DNA from: Neobacillus cucumis
Lineage (GTDB): Bacteria > Bacillota > Bacilli > Bacillales > Cytobacillaceae
DNA: 64,000 nucleotides
Direction of reading: 5' to 3'
Assembly: GCF_002860255.1 (NCBI RefSeq)
Contig: NZ_PGVE01000091.1
Span: forward strand, 1-64,000
Below the pieces are notes generated by a model. That model was not told the DNA's origin. It saw only the letters and a program-made list of their open reading frames with translations, and made no database searches. Position 1 is the stretch's first letter. Each line of letters starts with the position of its first letter. The position numbers were made by a program, and so were the translations under genes. Positions 53,001 through 61,987 of this stretch are shown in pieces.

Positions 53001-53468
53001 ATGTTTCCTTGGAATATGTTTCCCTTTACAAAGGATATGAAAGATTCATTACAAAAAATGAAACCTGATGAAATAAACAATTACGTTCAAGACCTAATTG
53101 GAAAAATCATGCCGAACATGGGCGATATGATGAATCGTCAGGACTTATTCAACAGTTTTCAAACTCCTGAGACAAAACAGCGGACAAATGCATTGAACTC
53201 CTCTGCTTTTGAGACACATGATTATGTATTTGTAAGAATACCGATTCGTAATGAAGACTGGCTGCAACAGCTTCGCCTTTACCATACATCAAACCAGCTA
53301 ATTGTAGAACATATTCCTGACAGAGAAGATTCAAACACCATTACTCTTCCTGCTATTGTAAAAAAGAAAGGCGCTTCGGCAAATTATAAAGATGGAATTC
53401 TAGAAATAAAAATACCTAAAAATATTGATATGCAATACTCACAAATCGACGTGACAGAAATTCTGTAG
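53001..53468 (+). CDS. diverged Hsp20-like spore protein (module B)
   Basis: 155 residues. The N terminus is Met/Phe-rich (FPWNMFPFTKDMKDSLQKM). The C-terminal ~90 residues show the alpha-crystallin layout (DYVFVRIPI, QLIVEHIPD, ITLPAIVKKKGASANYKDGILEIKIPK). This last segment is the hallmark A.Y..G.L.I..PK. It resembles CotP/CotM-type coat proteins and parallels 11428-11898. AGAGAGG lies upstream. Confidence 0.7.
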   Translation: MFPWNMFPFTKDMKDSLQKMKPDEINNYVQDLIGKIMPNMGDMMNRQDLFNSFQTPETKQRTNALNSSAFETHDYVFVRIPIRNEDWLQQLRLYHTSNQLIVEHIPDREDSNTITLPAIVKKKGASANYKDGILEIKIPKNIDMQYSQIDVTEIL

Positions 53469-53575
53469 CCGTTGATTTTTTTTTTTTGCATTTTTCTGGT
53501 ATTTACAAATAAGATTAACTAAGGAAATTATCCCGGTTCGGTGTTGTACAAACCAATTCTGAATAGAGGGTTTTT

Positions 53576-53953
53576 ATGCCATTCTTTCGTTTGTTCACTT
53601 CAAAAAAAATCTTTACCAAAAAAATATCGGAATTGGAAAAAAAAATTTCTTCTTTAGAATCCAAAATTAATGAAGTTAAAACTGAAGTAAAAGCAATTCG
53701 TATCCCCTCTCCTCCAAAGGAAAAAGAAAATAATCCAACTGTTCAAATTAACCACCTTCAGGTTGACCAAATTGTTATAGAGCATTTAGACTATGCCAAT
53801 AATTTTGGCCAATTGGGAATTAAGGAACTTTCTGGAAAATTAAATATTGGTTCAACATATGAAGGCGACATTTCTGAAAAAATAAATGAAATCGTGAAAC
53901 AAAAACTTGGAAAGGAAGCAGCAGTAAATATTAAAGCAAAAAAAGAGGAATGA
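53576..53953 (+). CDS. GerPC-like coiled-coil spore protein (module B)
   Basis: 125 residues. A heptad-rich coiled coil (ISELEKKISSLESKINEVKTEV, about 17-40) and a Pro-rich hinge precede the conserved core, ANNFGQLGIKELSGKLNIGSTY, and the VNIKAKKEE end. The core is nearly identical to the module A protein at 10900-11310. AGAGGG precedes the ATG. It probably scaffolds the small GerPF-like partners; this is inference. Confidence 0.65.
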   Translation: MPFFRLFTSKKIFTKKISELEKKISSLESKINEVKTEVKAIRIPSPPKEKENNPTVQINHLQVDQIVIEHLDYANNFGQLGIKELSGKLNIGSTYEGDISEKINEIVKQKLGKEAAVNIKAKKEE

Positions 53954-53988
53954 AATAGTCTAACATCAATTAATTTGTTGTTAAAATG

Positions 53989-54026
53989 AAAGACAGCCAT
54001 TAGAGGCTGTCTTTCTCCTTTTTATT
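53989..54026. terminator. bidirectional terminator after module B
   Basis: AAAGACAGCC / GGCTGTCTTT with T-rich sequence downstream. Confidence 0.88.
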
Positions 54027-54036
54027 TTCTCCTTAA

Positions 54037-54498
54037 TTAGTGATTTTTGTGATCATCCATGTCCATTCCATCCATCTGACTAGATGAATTTGAATCTTCT
54101 TTCTCACTAGGTGCTCCGACGGTAAATTCCTTCTTAGGCATATTATGCATATCCCTAGCGGTTACATGGGATATGATATAGTAAGTACCTTCTTGCTGAA
54201 AAGTTTTTTCTAATCGATAAATGCCATCTTCTGAATGCTTTACAGTAATTTTTTCATGTTTGGCATCTTTTGAGCGCCAAACCTCAAAAGTAACATCCGC
54301 ATCGTTGATCTTTTCCTTCCCTTGGGTAACCTTTGCTTCAAAGATAATTGGTTTATTTTGTTCGCCTGGATTAGGACTTACGGATAAATTTACTTCCACC
54401 ATTTCTGGCATTTCTCCTTTATTCTCCTCCTGTTTGCTGCAGGAAACAACCAAACTTAATGACAGCAAAACCATTAACATAAGTACTAGCTTTTTCAC
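54037..54498 (-). CDS. YtkA/FixH-like lipoprotein
   Basis: 153 residues. The lipobox is LSLVVSCSK (Cys about 20). An immunoglobulin-like YtkA domain (VNLSVSPNPGEQNKPIIFEAKVTQ ... DGIYRLEKTFQQEGTYYIISHV) and a Met/His/Asp-rich C terminus (MDGMDMDDHKNH) follow, suggesting copper or other metal binding at the cell surface. It is monocistronic. Confidence 0.82.
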   Translation of the reverse strand: MKKLVLMLMVLLSLSLVVSCSKQEENKGEMPEMVEVNLSVSPNPGEQNKPIIFEAKVTQGKEKINDADVTFEVWRSKDAKHEKITVKHSEDGIYRLEKTFQQEGTYYIISHVTARDMHNMPKKEFTVGAPSEKEDSNSSSQMDGMDMDDHKNH

Positions 54499-54598
54499 GG
54501 CTAATCTCCCCTAACTTAGTTCTTCACTTGCAATGTTACATATTTACTAATATTTTTGCAAAAAATAATGTTTAACAATAATAAGAAAGGAGAATCCT

Positions 54599-54841
54599 AT
54601 GTCTACTCCATATAAATGTCCTAATTGTAAAACAAATCGGAGTCGTTTTAATATTATTCAACAAGTCTCTCATTCAGTAAAGCTCGACCCTCTTTCCGGT
54701 GATGTTATCCGCGAATATGGTGATAATGAACTTGAACCTTTTCATCTTCCTTATAACGGCCCGACCTATCGGGTCCAATGCGGTGCTTGCGGGTTAATTG
54801 AGGATGAACTGACTTTTATAAAATTTGGTGAACAACGATAA
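54599..54841 (+). CDS. zinc-ribbon hypothetical protein
   Basis: 80 residues: YKCPNCKTNRSRFN at the N terminus and VQCGACGLIEDE near the C terminus form a classic split zinc ribbon around an acidic middle. The function is unknown; it may bind nucleic acid or a protein partner. AGAAAGGAG precedes the ATG. Confidence 0.7.
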   Translation: MSTPYKCPNCKTNRSRFNIIQQVSHSVKLDPLSGDVIREYGDNELEPFHLPYNGPTYRVQCGACGLIEDELTFIKFGEQR

Positions 54842-54846
54842 TCATA

Positions 54847-55008
54847 AGAAAAGCGCAAGCGCCTTGATCAGCCCTGACAAGCATAAGACAAGCCGGCCGA
54901 AAGGTTGCTTTTTTTAACCTTTTGGACGGATTGGCTGTAGACCATCGAGGGGCTAGGCGCTGGAGCTGGACAATTCTCAAAGTCGAAAATTTTTCTTTCT
55001 TATCTCAT
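54847..55008 (+). repeat. dispersed intergenic repeat, copy 2
   Basis: Same 160-base element as 103-264, same orientation, with a handful of substitutions (for example GCCCTGACAAG for GCCCCGACAAG), some of which lie in the predicted stem. No coding potential. Confidence 0.75.
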
Positions 55009-55011
55009 AAG

Positions 55012-55041
55012 AAAAACACCTTTAGACTAAAGGTGTTTTTT
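55012..55041. terminator. bidirectional terminator
   Basis: AAAAACACCTTTA / TAAAGGTGTTTTT stem next to the stop codon of the secreted protein gene. Confidence 0.88.
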
Positions 55042-55865
55042 TAATTGAAATGATTCTCTTCTAGAAATTTCTTTGAATCCACTTTCCAAGCATCCACTGG
55101 AGAAAATCGAATCATATGTATTTCTCCCCGAAAGGTTTGTCTGCCTACCCCTTTTATATACCAATCGATCTCGGCAGGTACGTCTAAACTTATTTCCTCG
55201 GTAAGGTCCTCAGGCGGCAGCTGCTCCAATCTTGAAATCCCGACATTTTCAACTTTGTTTACAATGGGTGACCATTTTATTTTTTGCAGTGACATTTTGG
55301 AGACTATGGCAGAATCCTGCTGTTTAAAACCCGCAATATAGGAATTAATTACCTGATAGGGATCTGCTTTAGCAAGGTAATCATTTAAAGCCCCTGATGC
55401 TTTGAGAATCATCAGCATATGAGATAAGTCCATTGAATTTGTCCGGTGGGTAGTACTGCCATAGAAATGAATGCAAAAATGACCAGGAAAATTATTTTGT
55501 AATGCTCCTGCACCATGCGGCATTCCGTGCATGGATGCGGCAATCCGTTTATTTTTATGAATAACATAGATAGCTCTGCGTTTCCAGCTCCATTTTCCTC
55601 CATAGATTTTTTTCAAAATTTTTGTATCTTTTGATGTAAGGGGCTGTACATCGGCATGATGACTTCCTGCACGCCTCTGAACCTTGAATTTTTCTCCCGT
55701 TTCCATATCCTCGACAGTGAATTTTGAGTATTTAGGTAATAAGTGATTGACAGTATTCCATTCAGGCATTTCTATTTTCCCCATATTTTTATTAGCTGCA
55801 TTAACTCCATATCCATTTAGGAGGATTTGCATAAATATTAAGAAACAACAAACCGCCTTCTTCAT
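55041..55865 (-). CDS. secreted protein with a conserved His/Cys core
   Basis: 274 residues with a signal peptide (1-23). The central domain has HHADVQPLTSKDTKILKKIYGGKWSWKRR, then AASMHGMPHGAG and GHFCIHFYGSTTH (about 130-142). This histidine-rich catalytic-looking core is reminiscent of exported peptidoglycan-processing enzymes, but I cannot name the family. The C-terminal ~100 residues look like a separate beta domain. The order H...D...H...H..C.H....H suggests metal or thiol chemistry. Confidence 0.6.
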   Translation of the reverse strand: MKKAVCCFLIFMQILLNGYGVNAANKNMGKIEMPEWNTVNHLLPKYSKFTVEDMETGEKFKVQRRAGSHHADVQPLTSKDTKILKKIYGGKWSWKRRAIYVIHKNKRIAASMHGMPHGAGALQNNFPGHFCIHFYGSTTHRTNSMDLSHMLMILKASGALNDYLAKADPYQVINSYIAGFKQQDSAIVSKMSLQKIKWSPIVNKVENVGISRLEQLPPEDLTEEISLDVPAEIDWYIKGVGRQTFRGEIHMIRFSPVDAWKVDSKKFLEENHFN

Positions 55866-55945
55866 GGAAGTTCCTCCTTTAATGGTTTTACTACATTAAA
55901 AGAGTTACCTGAAGTGGAATGTATCATTCATTAATTAATTATTTT

Positions 55946-56857
55946 TTAACCTGCCCGAGTTTCAAGAAAAGTCAGCTGCTCTTGAATAATCTCCCAATCC
56001 ACCTTTTCACCAATAAAAACTAGGTTTAACTTATAATTCATGTATTCCCTCATATACAATGGCATCCCATATGCATATTGGAAAAGAAATGGATATTCCG
56101 AATGTTGAAACTTAACATATCCCTTTATCCTGTAAATGGTATCTGGCAATTTCTTTAAAAACTCTTCAAAATCTGTATTGCTAATCGCTTTTTTAAACTG
56201 ATACACAAATGTTGAAAGGTTTAAGTGGATGTGGCTCGATTTCTTTTCAACATTTACAGATAGTTTTCTTAGCCATTCTATGGGAACCTTTGAGAAATTT
56301 GTTAATAGACATTGAGCTTTTGGGTTTAGGCCTTGAACCTCTATGATCGCTTGAGCCTGTTCACTTTCACTTAAGTCATCTATTTTGTTTAATAAGATGT
56401 AGTCCGCATTTCTAACTTGTTCAATGATCAATTGCTGCAGCTGCGGTCCTAAAGCTTTTCTATCCATCCATCTTGTACCATCCACTGTCGTGATAATACC
56501 TTTAACAAGCAATTGATCAGCAAACAAAGGAGAAAGAATGGAATCTAACACTTCTACAGGATGGGCTGCCCCGGTCGTCTCAATATAAATGACATCTAGA
56601 TCATCATTCAATAATAAGCCCTGGAGCTGTGCTTCAAGTTCATCCTGAATCGAACAGCAAATACACCCTCCTAATAATTCTCTTAAAAAAACATCTTCTT
56701 CAACAACATCAGAGTCAATTGAAACTTGACCAAGTTCATTCATCATAACAGCTACTTTTCTTCCATGCTTTCGCTCATCCTCCAATAAGCGTTTTAAAAG
56801 TGTGGTTTTTCCACTACCTAAAAATCCTGACAAAATATATACTTCTACTTTTTTCAC
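55946..56857 (-). CDS. CobW/COG0523-family GTPase (metal chaperone)
   Basis: 303 residues: Walker A GFLGSGKTTLLKR at the N terminus, the metal-binding GCICCSI (CxCC, about 67-70), ETTGAAHP and NKIDD. COG0523 GTPases deliver metals, often zinc, to client proteins; YciC and ZagA are the Bacillus examples. No clear Zur box was found upstream, so zinc regulation is not supported by sequence here. Confidence 0.88.
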   Translation of the reverse strand: MKKVEVYILSGFLGSGKTTLLKRLLEDERKHGRKVAVMMNELGQVSIDSDVVEEDVFLRELLGGCICCSIQDELEAQLQGLLLNDDLDVIYIETTGAAHPVEVLDSILSPLFADQLLVKGIITTVDGTRWMDRKALGPQLQQLIIEQVRNADYILLNKIDDLSESEQAQAIIEVQGLNPKAQCLLTNFSKVPIEWLRKLSVNVEKKSSHIHLNLSTFVYQFKKAISNTDFEEFLKKLPDTIYRIKGYVKFQHSEYPFLFQYAYGMPLYMREYMNYKLNLVFIGEKVDWEIIQEQLTFLETRAG

Positions 56858-56900
56858 AATTGTTTCCCCTTCACTTTGTACTTCAAAATTTCAGATAAAG

Positions 56901-56932
56901 TTTAACCCGACTCCTATTGGAATCGGGTTAAA
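56901..56932 (-). terminator. terminator of the S41 protease gene
   Basis: TTTAACCCGA / TCGGGTTAAA stem directly after the stop on the minus strand. Confidence 0.82.
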
Positions 56933-56935
56933 ATG

Positions 56936-58447
56936 TTATTTCATCCGGCCTTTTAGTACCTCTACTGCTTTTTGCAATTGAGTATCGTTGTTTTTTATTT
57001 TTTCACGTAATAAATCCATCAACTTCAAGGTGGTGTCACCTTTTAACACACCATTTGCAGGAAGCTTCTGAGCTGTTTGGAACTTGAAAACTGCTTGTTT
57101 TGTCTTCTCATCAAAGAAACCATCTACACGGCCTGGGTCATACCCAATGGCTTTTAACATCTTCTGAGCTGTTTGAACCTCAGTCGAAGCTGAAGATAAT
57201 GCCAGTTCTTTATCCGGGTCAATAATCGGTAAGGTCGCATAATCTGGAAGAGCCACAGTTACATCTGGAACAATCCCCTTCTTGTGAATCCAGTTACCAT
57301 TAGGTGTCAACCATTTGGCTATCGTGTATTTCAAATTGGATCCATCTTTAAAATCAGCCGCGGTTTGAACCGTTCCTTTTCCAAATGACTTTTCCCCTAC
57401 CAATGGAACGCCTGCAGATTCTTTTACAGCTGCAGAAAATATTTCAGAAGCGCTAGCACTTCCTTTATCAATCAAGACAACAAGCGGAAGATCGGGATTT
57501 CCTTCATTTTGGGAAGCAATTTCCTTAATTTTTCCGTTACGGTCTTCCTCTTTTACAATAATTTTTCCTTTAGGAACAAACATACTTGTTATGCTTACTG
57601 CTTGATCTAATAATCCACCTGGGTTTTGACGCAAGTCTAAAACAAGACCTTTCATACCTTTTTTCTGTAGATCGTTTAAGGTTGTAACTAACTCTTTTGA
57701 AGTGTTGCTAGAAAAGCTAGTAATTTGAACTTTTGCGATTGAATCATTAACCATTTCCCCATATACGGTTTCAATTGGGATCGTATCACGAACAATCGGT
57801 ACAGTCATAGGGGCATCAATGCCTGGTCTTTGAATGGATAATGTTACCTTTGTTCCCTTTTTACCTCTTATGAATGTTACAGCCTCTGTCGAATTCATTC
57901 CTTGAAGACTTTTCCCATTCACAGAAATGACCATATCATTAGGCTTTAAACCTGCTTTTTCGGCAGGAGACCCTTTGATAGGAGATACAATGACAATATG
58001 ACCGTCCTTTTCCTGAATCTCAGCACCAATTCCTTCAAAGGATGAGGAGATACTGCTATGGAAACTCTTTGCCTCTTCATTACTCATATAGTCTGAATAA
58101 GGGTCATCAAGAGCTTTAACCATACCGTCAATTGCACCATTAATCAGCTTTTTCTGATCTACGTCCTTATAATAGCCATTTTCCAAAGTATCAAATGCCT
58201 CGTATAGTTTATTAAATTCTGTTCTATCTGGGGAAACTGTTACCACTTTATCTTTCCCAAATACTAGGGCAAAGGTTGTAATCCCAGCTGTTAAAAAAAC
58301 AAGTAATAATAACAGCATAATAAAATGAAACTTTTTAAAACGTATGTAACCTGATTTATTTTCGGTCACTTGCTCTTGTTCAGCTTTTTCTAACTCAACC
58401 TTCTCTTGTTCTCCATTGTTTTCTTCCAAAGCCTTCACCACTTTCAA
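56936..58447 (-). CDS. S41-family C-terminal processing peptidase, CtpB-like
   Basis: 503 residues: a charged cytoplasmic N terminus, membrane helix (~40-62), PDZ domain (~125-205; SPAEKAGLKPNDMV), S41 protease with nucleophile Ser in DKGSASASEIF (~345) and Lys in GEKSFGKGTVQT (~370), then a C-terminal peptidoglycan-binding domain (DGFFDEKTKQAVFKFQ). CtpB cleaves SpoIVFA and activates pro-sigma-K processing in sporulation. This one may be CtpB or its vegetative relative CtpA. The start is a TTG; the ribosome site is weak. Confidence 0.9.
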   Translation of the reverse strand: MKVVKALEENNGEQEKVELEKAEQEQVTENKSGYIRFKKFHFIMLLLLLVFLTAGITTFALVFGKDKVVTVSPDRTEFNKLYEAFDTLENGYYKDVDQKKLINGAIDGMVKALDDPYSDYMSNEEAKSFHSSISSSFEGIGAEIQEKDGHIVIVSPIKGSPAEKAGLKPNDMVISVNGKSLQGMNSTEAVTFIRGKKGTKVTLSIQRPGIDAPMTVPIVRDTIPIETVYGEMVNDSIAKVQITSFSSNTSKELVTTLNDLQKKGMKGLVLDLRQNPGGLLDQAVSITSMFVPKGKIIVKEEDRNGKIKEIASQNEGNPDLPLVVLIDKGSASASEIFSAAVKESAGVPLVGEKSFGKGTVQTAADFKDGSNLKYTIAKWLTPNGNWIHKKGIVPDVTVALPDYATLPIIDPDKELALSSASTEVQTAQKMLKAIGYDPGRVDGFFDEKTKQAVFKFQTAQKLPANGVLKGDTTLKLMDLLREKIKNNDTQLQKAVEVLKGRMK

Positions 58448-58616
58448 CTTTCATTCATTACAAAAATATGAATTGTACACCACCAGGTAAACGTCATATT
58501 TATTAAAGCTATTTTTAATACAGTAAACCCTTAGTGATTAGAATAACATCTTTTATATAAAATTAACAAAGAAAAGTTAATGAATAAACTAAGAAATACG
58601 TTTTCTTTAAAAAAAC

Positions 58617-58646
58617 AGCACTACCAATGGTAAGTGCCTTTTTTTG
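58617..58646 (-). terminator. terminator-like hairpin after copA
   Basis: GCACTTACC / GGTAGTGC stem on the minus strand, with T runs on both sides. Confidence 0.72.
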
Positions 58647-58650
58647 CTAT

Positions 58651-60843
58651 TTATATTTTAACTCTCTTCAAACGAAGTGAGTTAGTCACAACTGATACTG
58701 AGCTGAAAGCCATGGCAGCTCCTGCCACCCAAGGGGCAAGCAATCCAAGTGCTGCAATCGGTATACCCCCAGAATTGTAAATGAGTGCCCAAAAAAGATT
58801 TTGCCGGATATTCTGCATGGTTTTTTTACTTAGAGAAATTGCCTTTGGGGTTAAGGTTAGTTCTCCGCCAAGAATAGTAATGTCAGCTGCTTCTATAGCC
58901 ACATCTGTACCTGTTCCAATGGCTATGCCGACATCGGCAACTGCAAGTGCGGGGGCATCATTAATACCATCTCCAACCATGGCAACCTTAAACCCTTTAG
59001 ACTGTAATTCCTTCACATGCTTAGCCTTTTCCTCGGGCAAAACTTCAGCTATTACGTTGTTAATCCCAACTTGATTGGCAATGGCCTTAGCTGTCCGTTC
59101 ATTATCTCCTGTTAGCATAAATACCTCTATCCCTAACTCCGTTAATTGTTGAACCGCTTGTGCAGCTGTTTCCTTTACTGTGTCTGCAACTGCCACCAGC
59201 CCCATGATTGTGTCATTAATAGCTATATACATAGCTGTTTTACCTTCTGTTTCAAAACGAAGGAGATCATTTTCCACCTCATGATAAGAAATACTCTTTA
59301 AATTCATGAGTTTACGCGTCCCCACATAGACTTCATCATTACCTATTTTTGCTTCTATTCCATATCCCGGGATGGCCTTAAAACGTTTAACCGGCAGGGT
59401 ACTTGATCGTTTATCTATTCCATATCTTACAATTGCATCTGCAAGCGGGTGTTCAGATGACTTTTCTGCAGAAACGAGGTACTGGAGAACCTTTTTCTCG
59501 TCCTGATAGGAAATAAAATCTGTTACAACAGGCTGTCCTTTAGTAATCGTTCCTGTTTTATCAAATACAATAGCACTAATTTTATGTGCCGTTTCCAGAT
59601 GTTCGCCACCCTTAAACAAAATCCCCATCTCGGCTGCTTTTCCTGTCCCAACCATGATGGAAGTCGGGGTTGCAAGCCCTAAAGAACATGGACATGCAAT
59701 GACTAGTACGGCAATCGCAGTTTCTAGCGCAGACGGGAAATCATTTGGATTTACAAACAAATACCAGATAATAAACGTTAAAATGGATACCGCAACAACT
59801 ACAGGTACAAAATATCCGGATATCGTATCTGCCAACCGTTGAATCGGTGCCTTACTCCCTTGTGCTTCCTCCACAATCCTAATTATTCCAGCTAATGCAG
59901 TATCCTTTCCGACCTTTGTAGCTTCCATAGTGAGCGTACCATTTTTATTAATAGTCGACCCTATCAGATTGTCTCCAACATATTTCTCTACTGGAATGGA
60001 TTCACCAGTTATCATTGATTCATCAACAGAGGATCGCCCTAAGATAACTTTCCCGTCAACAGGTATTTTCTCGCCTGGCTTTACCACTAACCGATCTGCT
60101 ACTTTTACTTCTTCTATTGGGATTTGCTGTTCTTTCCCCTCTCTTATTACTATCGCTTCTTTTGCCTGCAGATTTAACAGTTTTGATAGCGCAGCCGTTG
60201 TCCTCCCTTTTGCCATTGTTTCAAATAATTTACCTAGTAAAATTAAAGTAATTAGAACAGCGCTCGTTTCAAAATAAAGATGCGGAAGGTAAAAAGGGTT
60301 TTTTATGGTTTGTATTGCTTCTGACAGACTGTAGAAATAAGCGGCAGAAGTTCCTATGGCAACAAGGACATCCATATTAGCACTTTTATTACGAAGTGCC
60401 TTGTAGGCAGCGATATAGAACGGACCGCCAATATAAAATTGAACAGGTGTCGCTAAAAGGAACTGAAACCAAGGGTTCATCAATAAATGCGGCATTGGCA
60501 AGCCTAGATTTAAAGGAATATGGGCAATCATTGTATATAAAAGTGGTATAGATAATATTACAGATAAAAGGAATTTTTGCTTCTTTTGTTTGATTTCTTC
60601 TTCCTTATGCTGCTGCTTTGATTCTCTCTTTCCTTTCTCTTTTGCTTCGTAACCAAGAGTTTCAATTTTAGCGATGATCTCATTCCTAGATACTTTGTCT
60701 TTTTCGTATAAAATGGCGGCAGTCTCCATGGCTAAATTGACATTTGCTTCGACCCCCTGCATTTTATTCAATACTTTCTCAATTCTTGTAGAACATGCTG
60801 CACAGGTCATTCCAGTTATATCAAGTTTGAGCTGCTCTTTCAT
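58651..60843 (-). CDS. copA: copper-translocating P-type ATPase CopA, single metal domain
   Basis: About 730 residues. One heavy-metal domain (GMTCAACS, ~11-18), eight membrane helices with the copper motif CPC (IACPCSLGLATPT), phosphorylation DKTGT, SSEHPLA and GDGINDAPAL. It exports Cu(I). B. subtilis CopA (~800 residues) has two metal domains. No csoR or copZ lies beside it. ATG 60843 follows GAGGTGAT; the longer frame to 60876 is less likely. Confidence 0.94.
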   Translation of the reverse strand: MKEQLKLDITGMTCAACSTRIEKVLNKMQGVEANVNLAMETAAILYEKDKVSRNEIIAKIETLGYEAKEKGKRESKQQHKEEEIKQKKQKFLLSVILSIPLLYTMIAHIPLNLGLPMPHLLMNPWFQFLLATPVQFYIGGPFYIAAYKALRNKSANMDVLVAIGTSAAYFYSLSEAIQTIKNPFYLPHLYFETSAVLITLILLGKLFETMAKGRTTAALSKLLNLQAKEAIVIREGKEQQIPIEEVKVADRLVVKPGEKIPVDGKVILGRSSVDESMITGESIPVEKYVGDNLIGSTINKNGTLTMEATKVGKDTALAGIIRIVEEAQGSKAPIQRLADTISGYFVPVVVAVSILTFIIWYLFVNPNDFPSALETAIAVLVIACPCSLGLATPTSIMVGTGKAAEMGILFKGGEHLETAHKISAIVFDKTGTITKGQPVVTDFISYQDEKKVLQYLVSAEKSSEHPLADAIVRYGIDKRSSTLPVKRFKAIPGYGIEAKIGNDEVYVGTRKLMNLKSISYHEVENDLLRFETEGKTAMYIAINDTIMGLVAVADTVKETAAQAVQQLTELGIEVFMLTGDNERTAKAIANQVGINNVIAEVLPEEKAKHVKELQSKGFKVAMVGDGINDAPALAVADVGIAIGTGTDVAIEAADITILGGELTLTPKAISLSKKTMQNIRQNLFWALIYNSGGIPIAALGLLAPWVAGAAMAFSSVSVVTNSLRLKRVKI

Positions 60844-60902
60844 TTTGATCACCTCATTCATACTTAAATTCTCCATTTTACAGCAAAGTTCCTTTTAAAG
60901 AA

Positions 60903-60932
60903 AAGAAAAAAACCTCTTCCACCCGGAAGAGG
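60903..60932 (-). terminator. terminator of deoD
   Basis: CCTCTTCC / GGAAGAGG with seven T on the minus strand. Confidence 0.9.
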
Positions 60933-60944
60933 CATAGTCCTTGA

Positions 60945-61649
60945 TTATTCCTTTACTGCAGCTTCTAATGCTACTTCAATCATATCGTTAAAGGTTAACT
61001 GTCTTTCTTCTGCTGTTGTCTCTTCACCTGTTAAGATATGATCACTTACTGTAAGAACAGAAAGTGATCTACGATTGAACTTAGCCGCAAGTGTATAAAG
61101 CGCTGTGGTTTCCATTTCAATTGCTAGGATTTGATATTTAGCCCATTTTTCAAGTTCTGCATTATCATTGTAAAAAGAATCAGCTGTAAAAATATTTCCT
61201 ACCTTTAAATTAAGCCCTTTAGCTACCCCGGCCTCATAAGCCTTACGAAGCAGATCAAAGTTTGCTGTCGGTGCAAAGTCCACATGACCAAAGGTTAAAC
61301 GGTTAATATTAGAGTCTGTTGAACTCGTCATAGCTAAAATTACATCGCGTACTTTTACATCTTTTTGAATAGCGCCACAAGTGCCGACCCGGATTAGGTT
61401 TTGTACATTGTAGCTTTGGATTAATTCATTAACATAAATAGAAATGGAAGGTACACCCATCCCAGTCCCTTGGACAGAAATCCTTTTCCCCTTATATGTT
61501 CCGGTATAACCAAACATATTACGAACCTCGTTGTAACATTTAGCATCTTCTAAAAATGTTTCAGCTATATATTTTGCCCGAAGTGGATCACCGGGAAGTA
61601 ATACCGTTTCTGCAATTTCATTCTCTTTTGCTCCAATATGTACACTCAT
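60945..61649 (-). CDS. deoD: purine nucleoside phosphorylase, DeoD-type
   Basis: 234 residues, hexameric trimeric-fold PNP: GDPLRAKYIAE (phosphate site), RVGTCGA, AIEMETTALY and the catalytic Asp in VSDHIL. It phosphorolyses purine (deoxy)nucleosides in salvage. Adenosine is preferred by this subtype. Normal length; AGGTTTACTT lies before the ATG. Confidence 0.96.
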   Translation of the reverse strand: MSVHIGAKENEIAETVLLPGDPLRAKYIAETFLEDAKCYNEVRNMFGYTGTYKGKRISVQGTGMGVPSISIYVNELIQSYNVQNLIRVGTCGAIQKDVKVRDVILAMTSSTDSNINRLTFGHVDFAPTANFDLLRKAYEAGVAKGLNLKVGNIFTADSFYNDNAELEKWAKYQILAIEMETTALYTLAAKFNRRSLSVLTVSDHILTGEETTAEERQLTFNDMIEVALEAAVKE

Positions 61650-61789
61650 AAGTAAACCTCCAATAAAAAGTATGTACAGTATTAAGTTTGTACCATAGTC
61701 AATATAACATAAACGTTTTTTGTTGAAAACGTAGACATGATTTTTTGAAATTGTGGCAAGCTATTTTTAGGTTCAAAGGAGGGGTAATG

Positions 61790-61915
61790 ATGGGAAAAAA
61801 ACACAGAGCACGTATTCGTGGGAAAAAGAAGAATAATCACATCCCACCTGAAGCCATTGTGGCAGAACATGAAGCACACGCAAAAGAATTCAGTGCTGCA
61901 GAACGTAAAGGTTAA
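61790..61915 (+). CDS. 41-residue basic hypothetical protein
   Basis: GKKHRARIRGKKKNNHIPPEAIVAEHEAHAKEFSAAERKG: a basic head and helical alanine-rich tail, with AAAGGAGG at ideal spacing. A second ATG immediately upstream (61787) is possible. A clean terminator follows. It could be a small nucleic-acid-binding or spore protein; the family was not recognised. Confidence 0.6.
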   Translation: MGKKHRARIRGKKKNNHIPPEAIVAEHEAHAKEFSAAERKG

Positions 61916-61948
61916 TTGTATCCATACCTATGCATAAATATAACAAAT

Positions 61949-61979
61949 AAAACCTAAGGCCACCTTCCTTAGGTTTTAA
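61949..61979. terminator. bidirectional terminator
   Basis: AAAACCTAAGG / CCTTAGGTTTT between convergent genes. Confidence 0.9.
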
Positions 61980-61987
61980 ATATTTAT

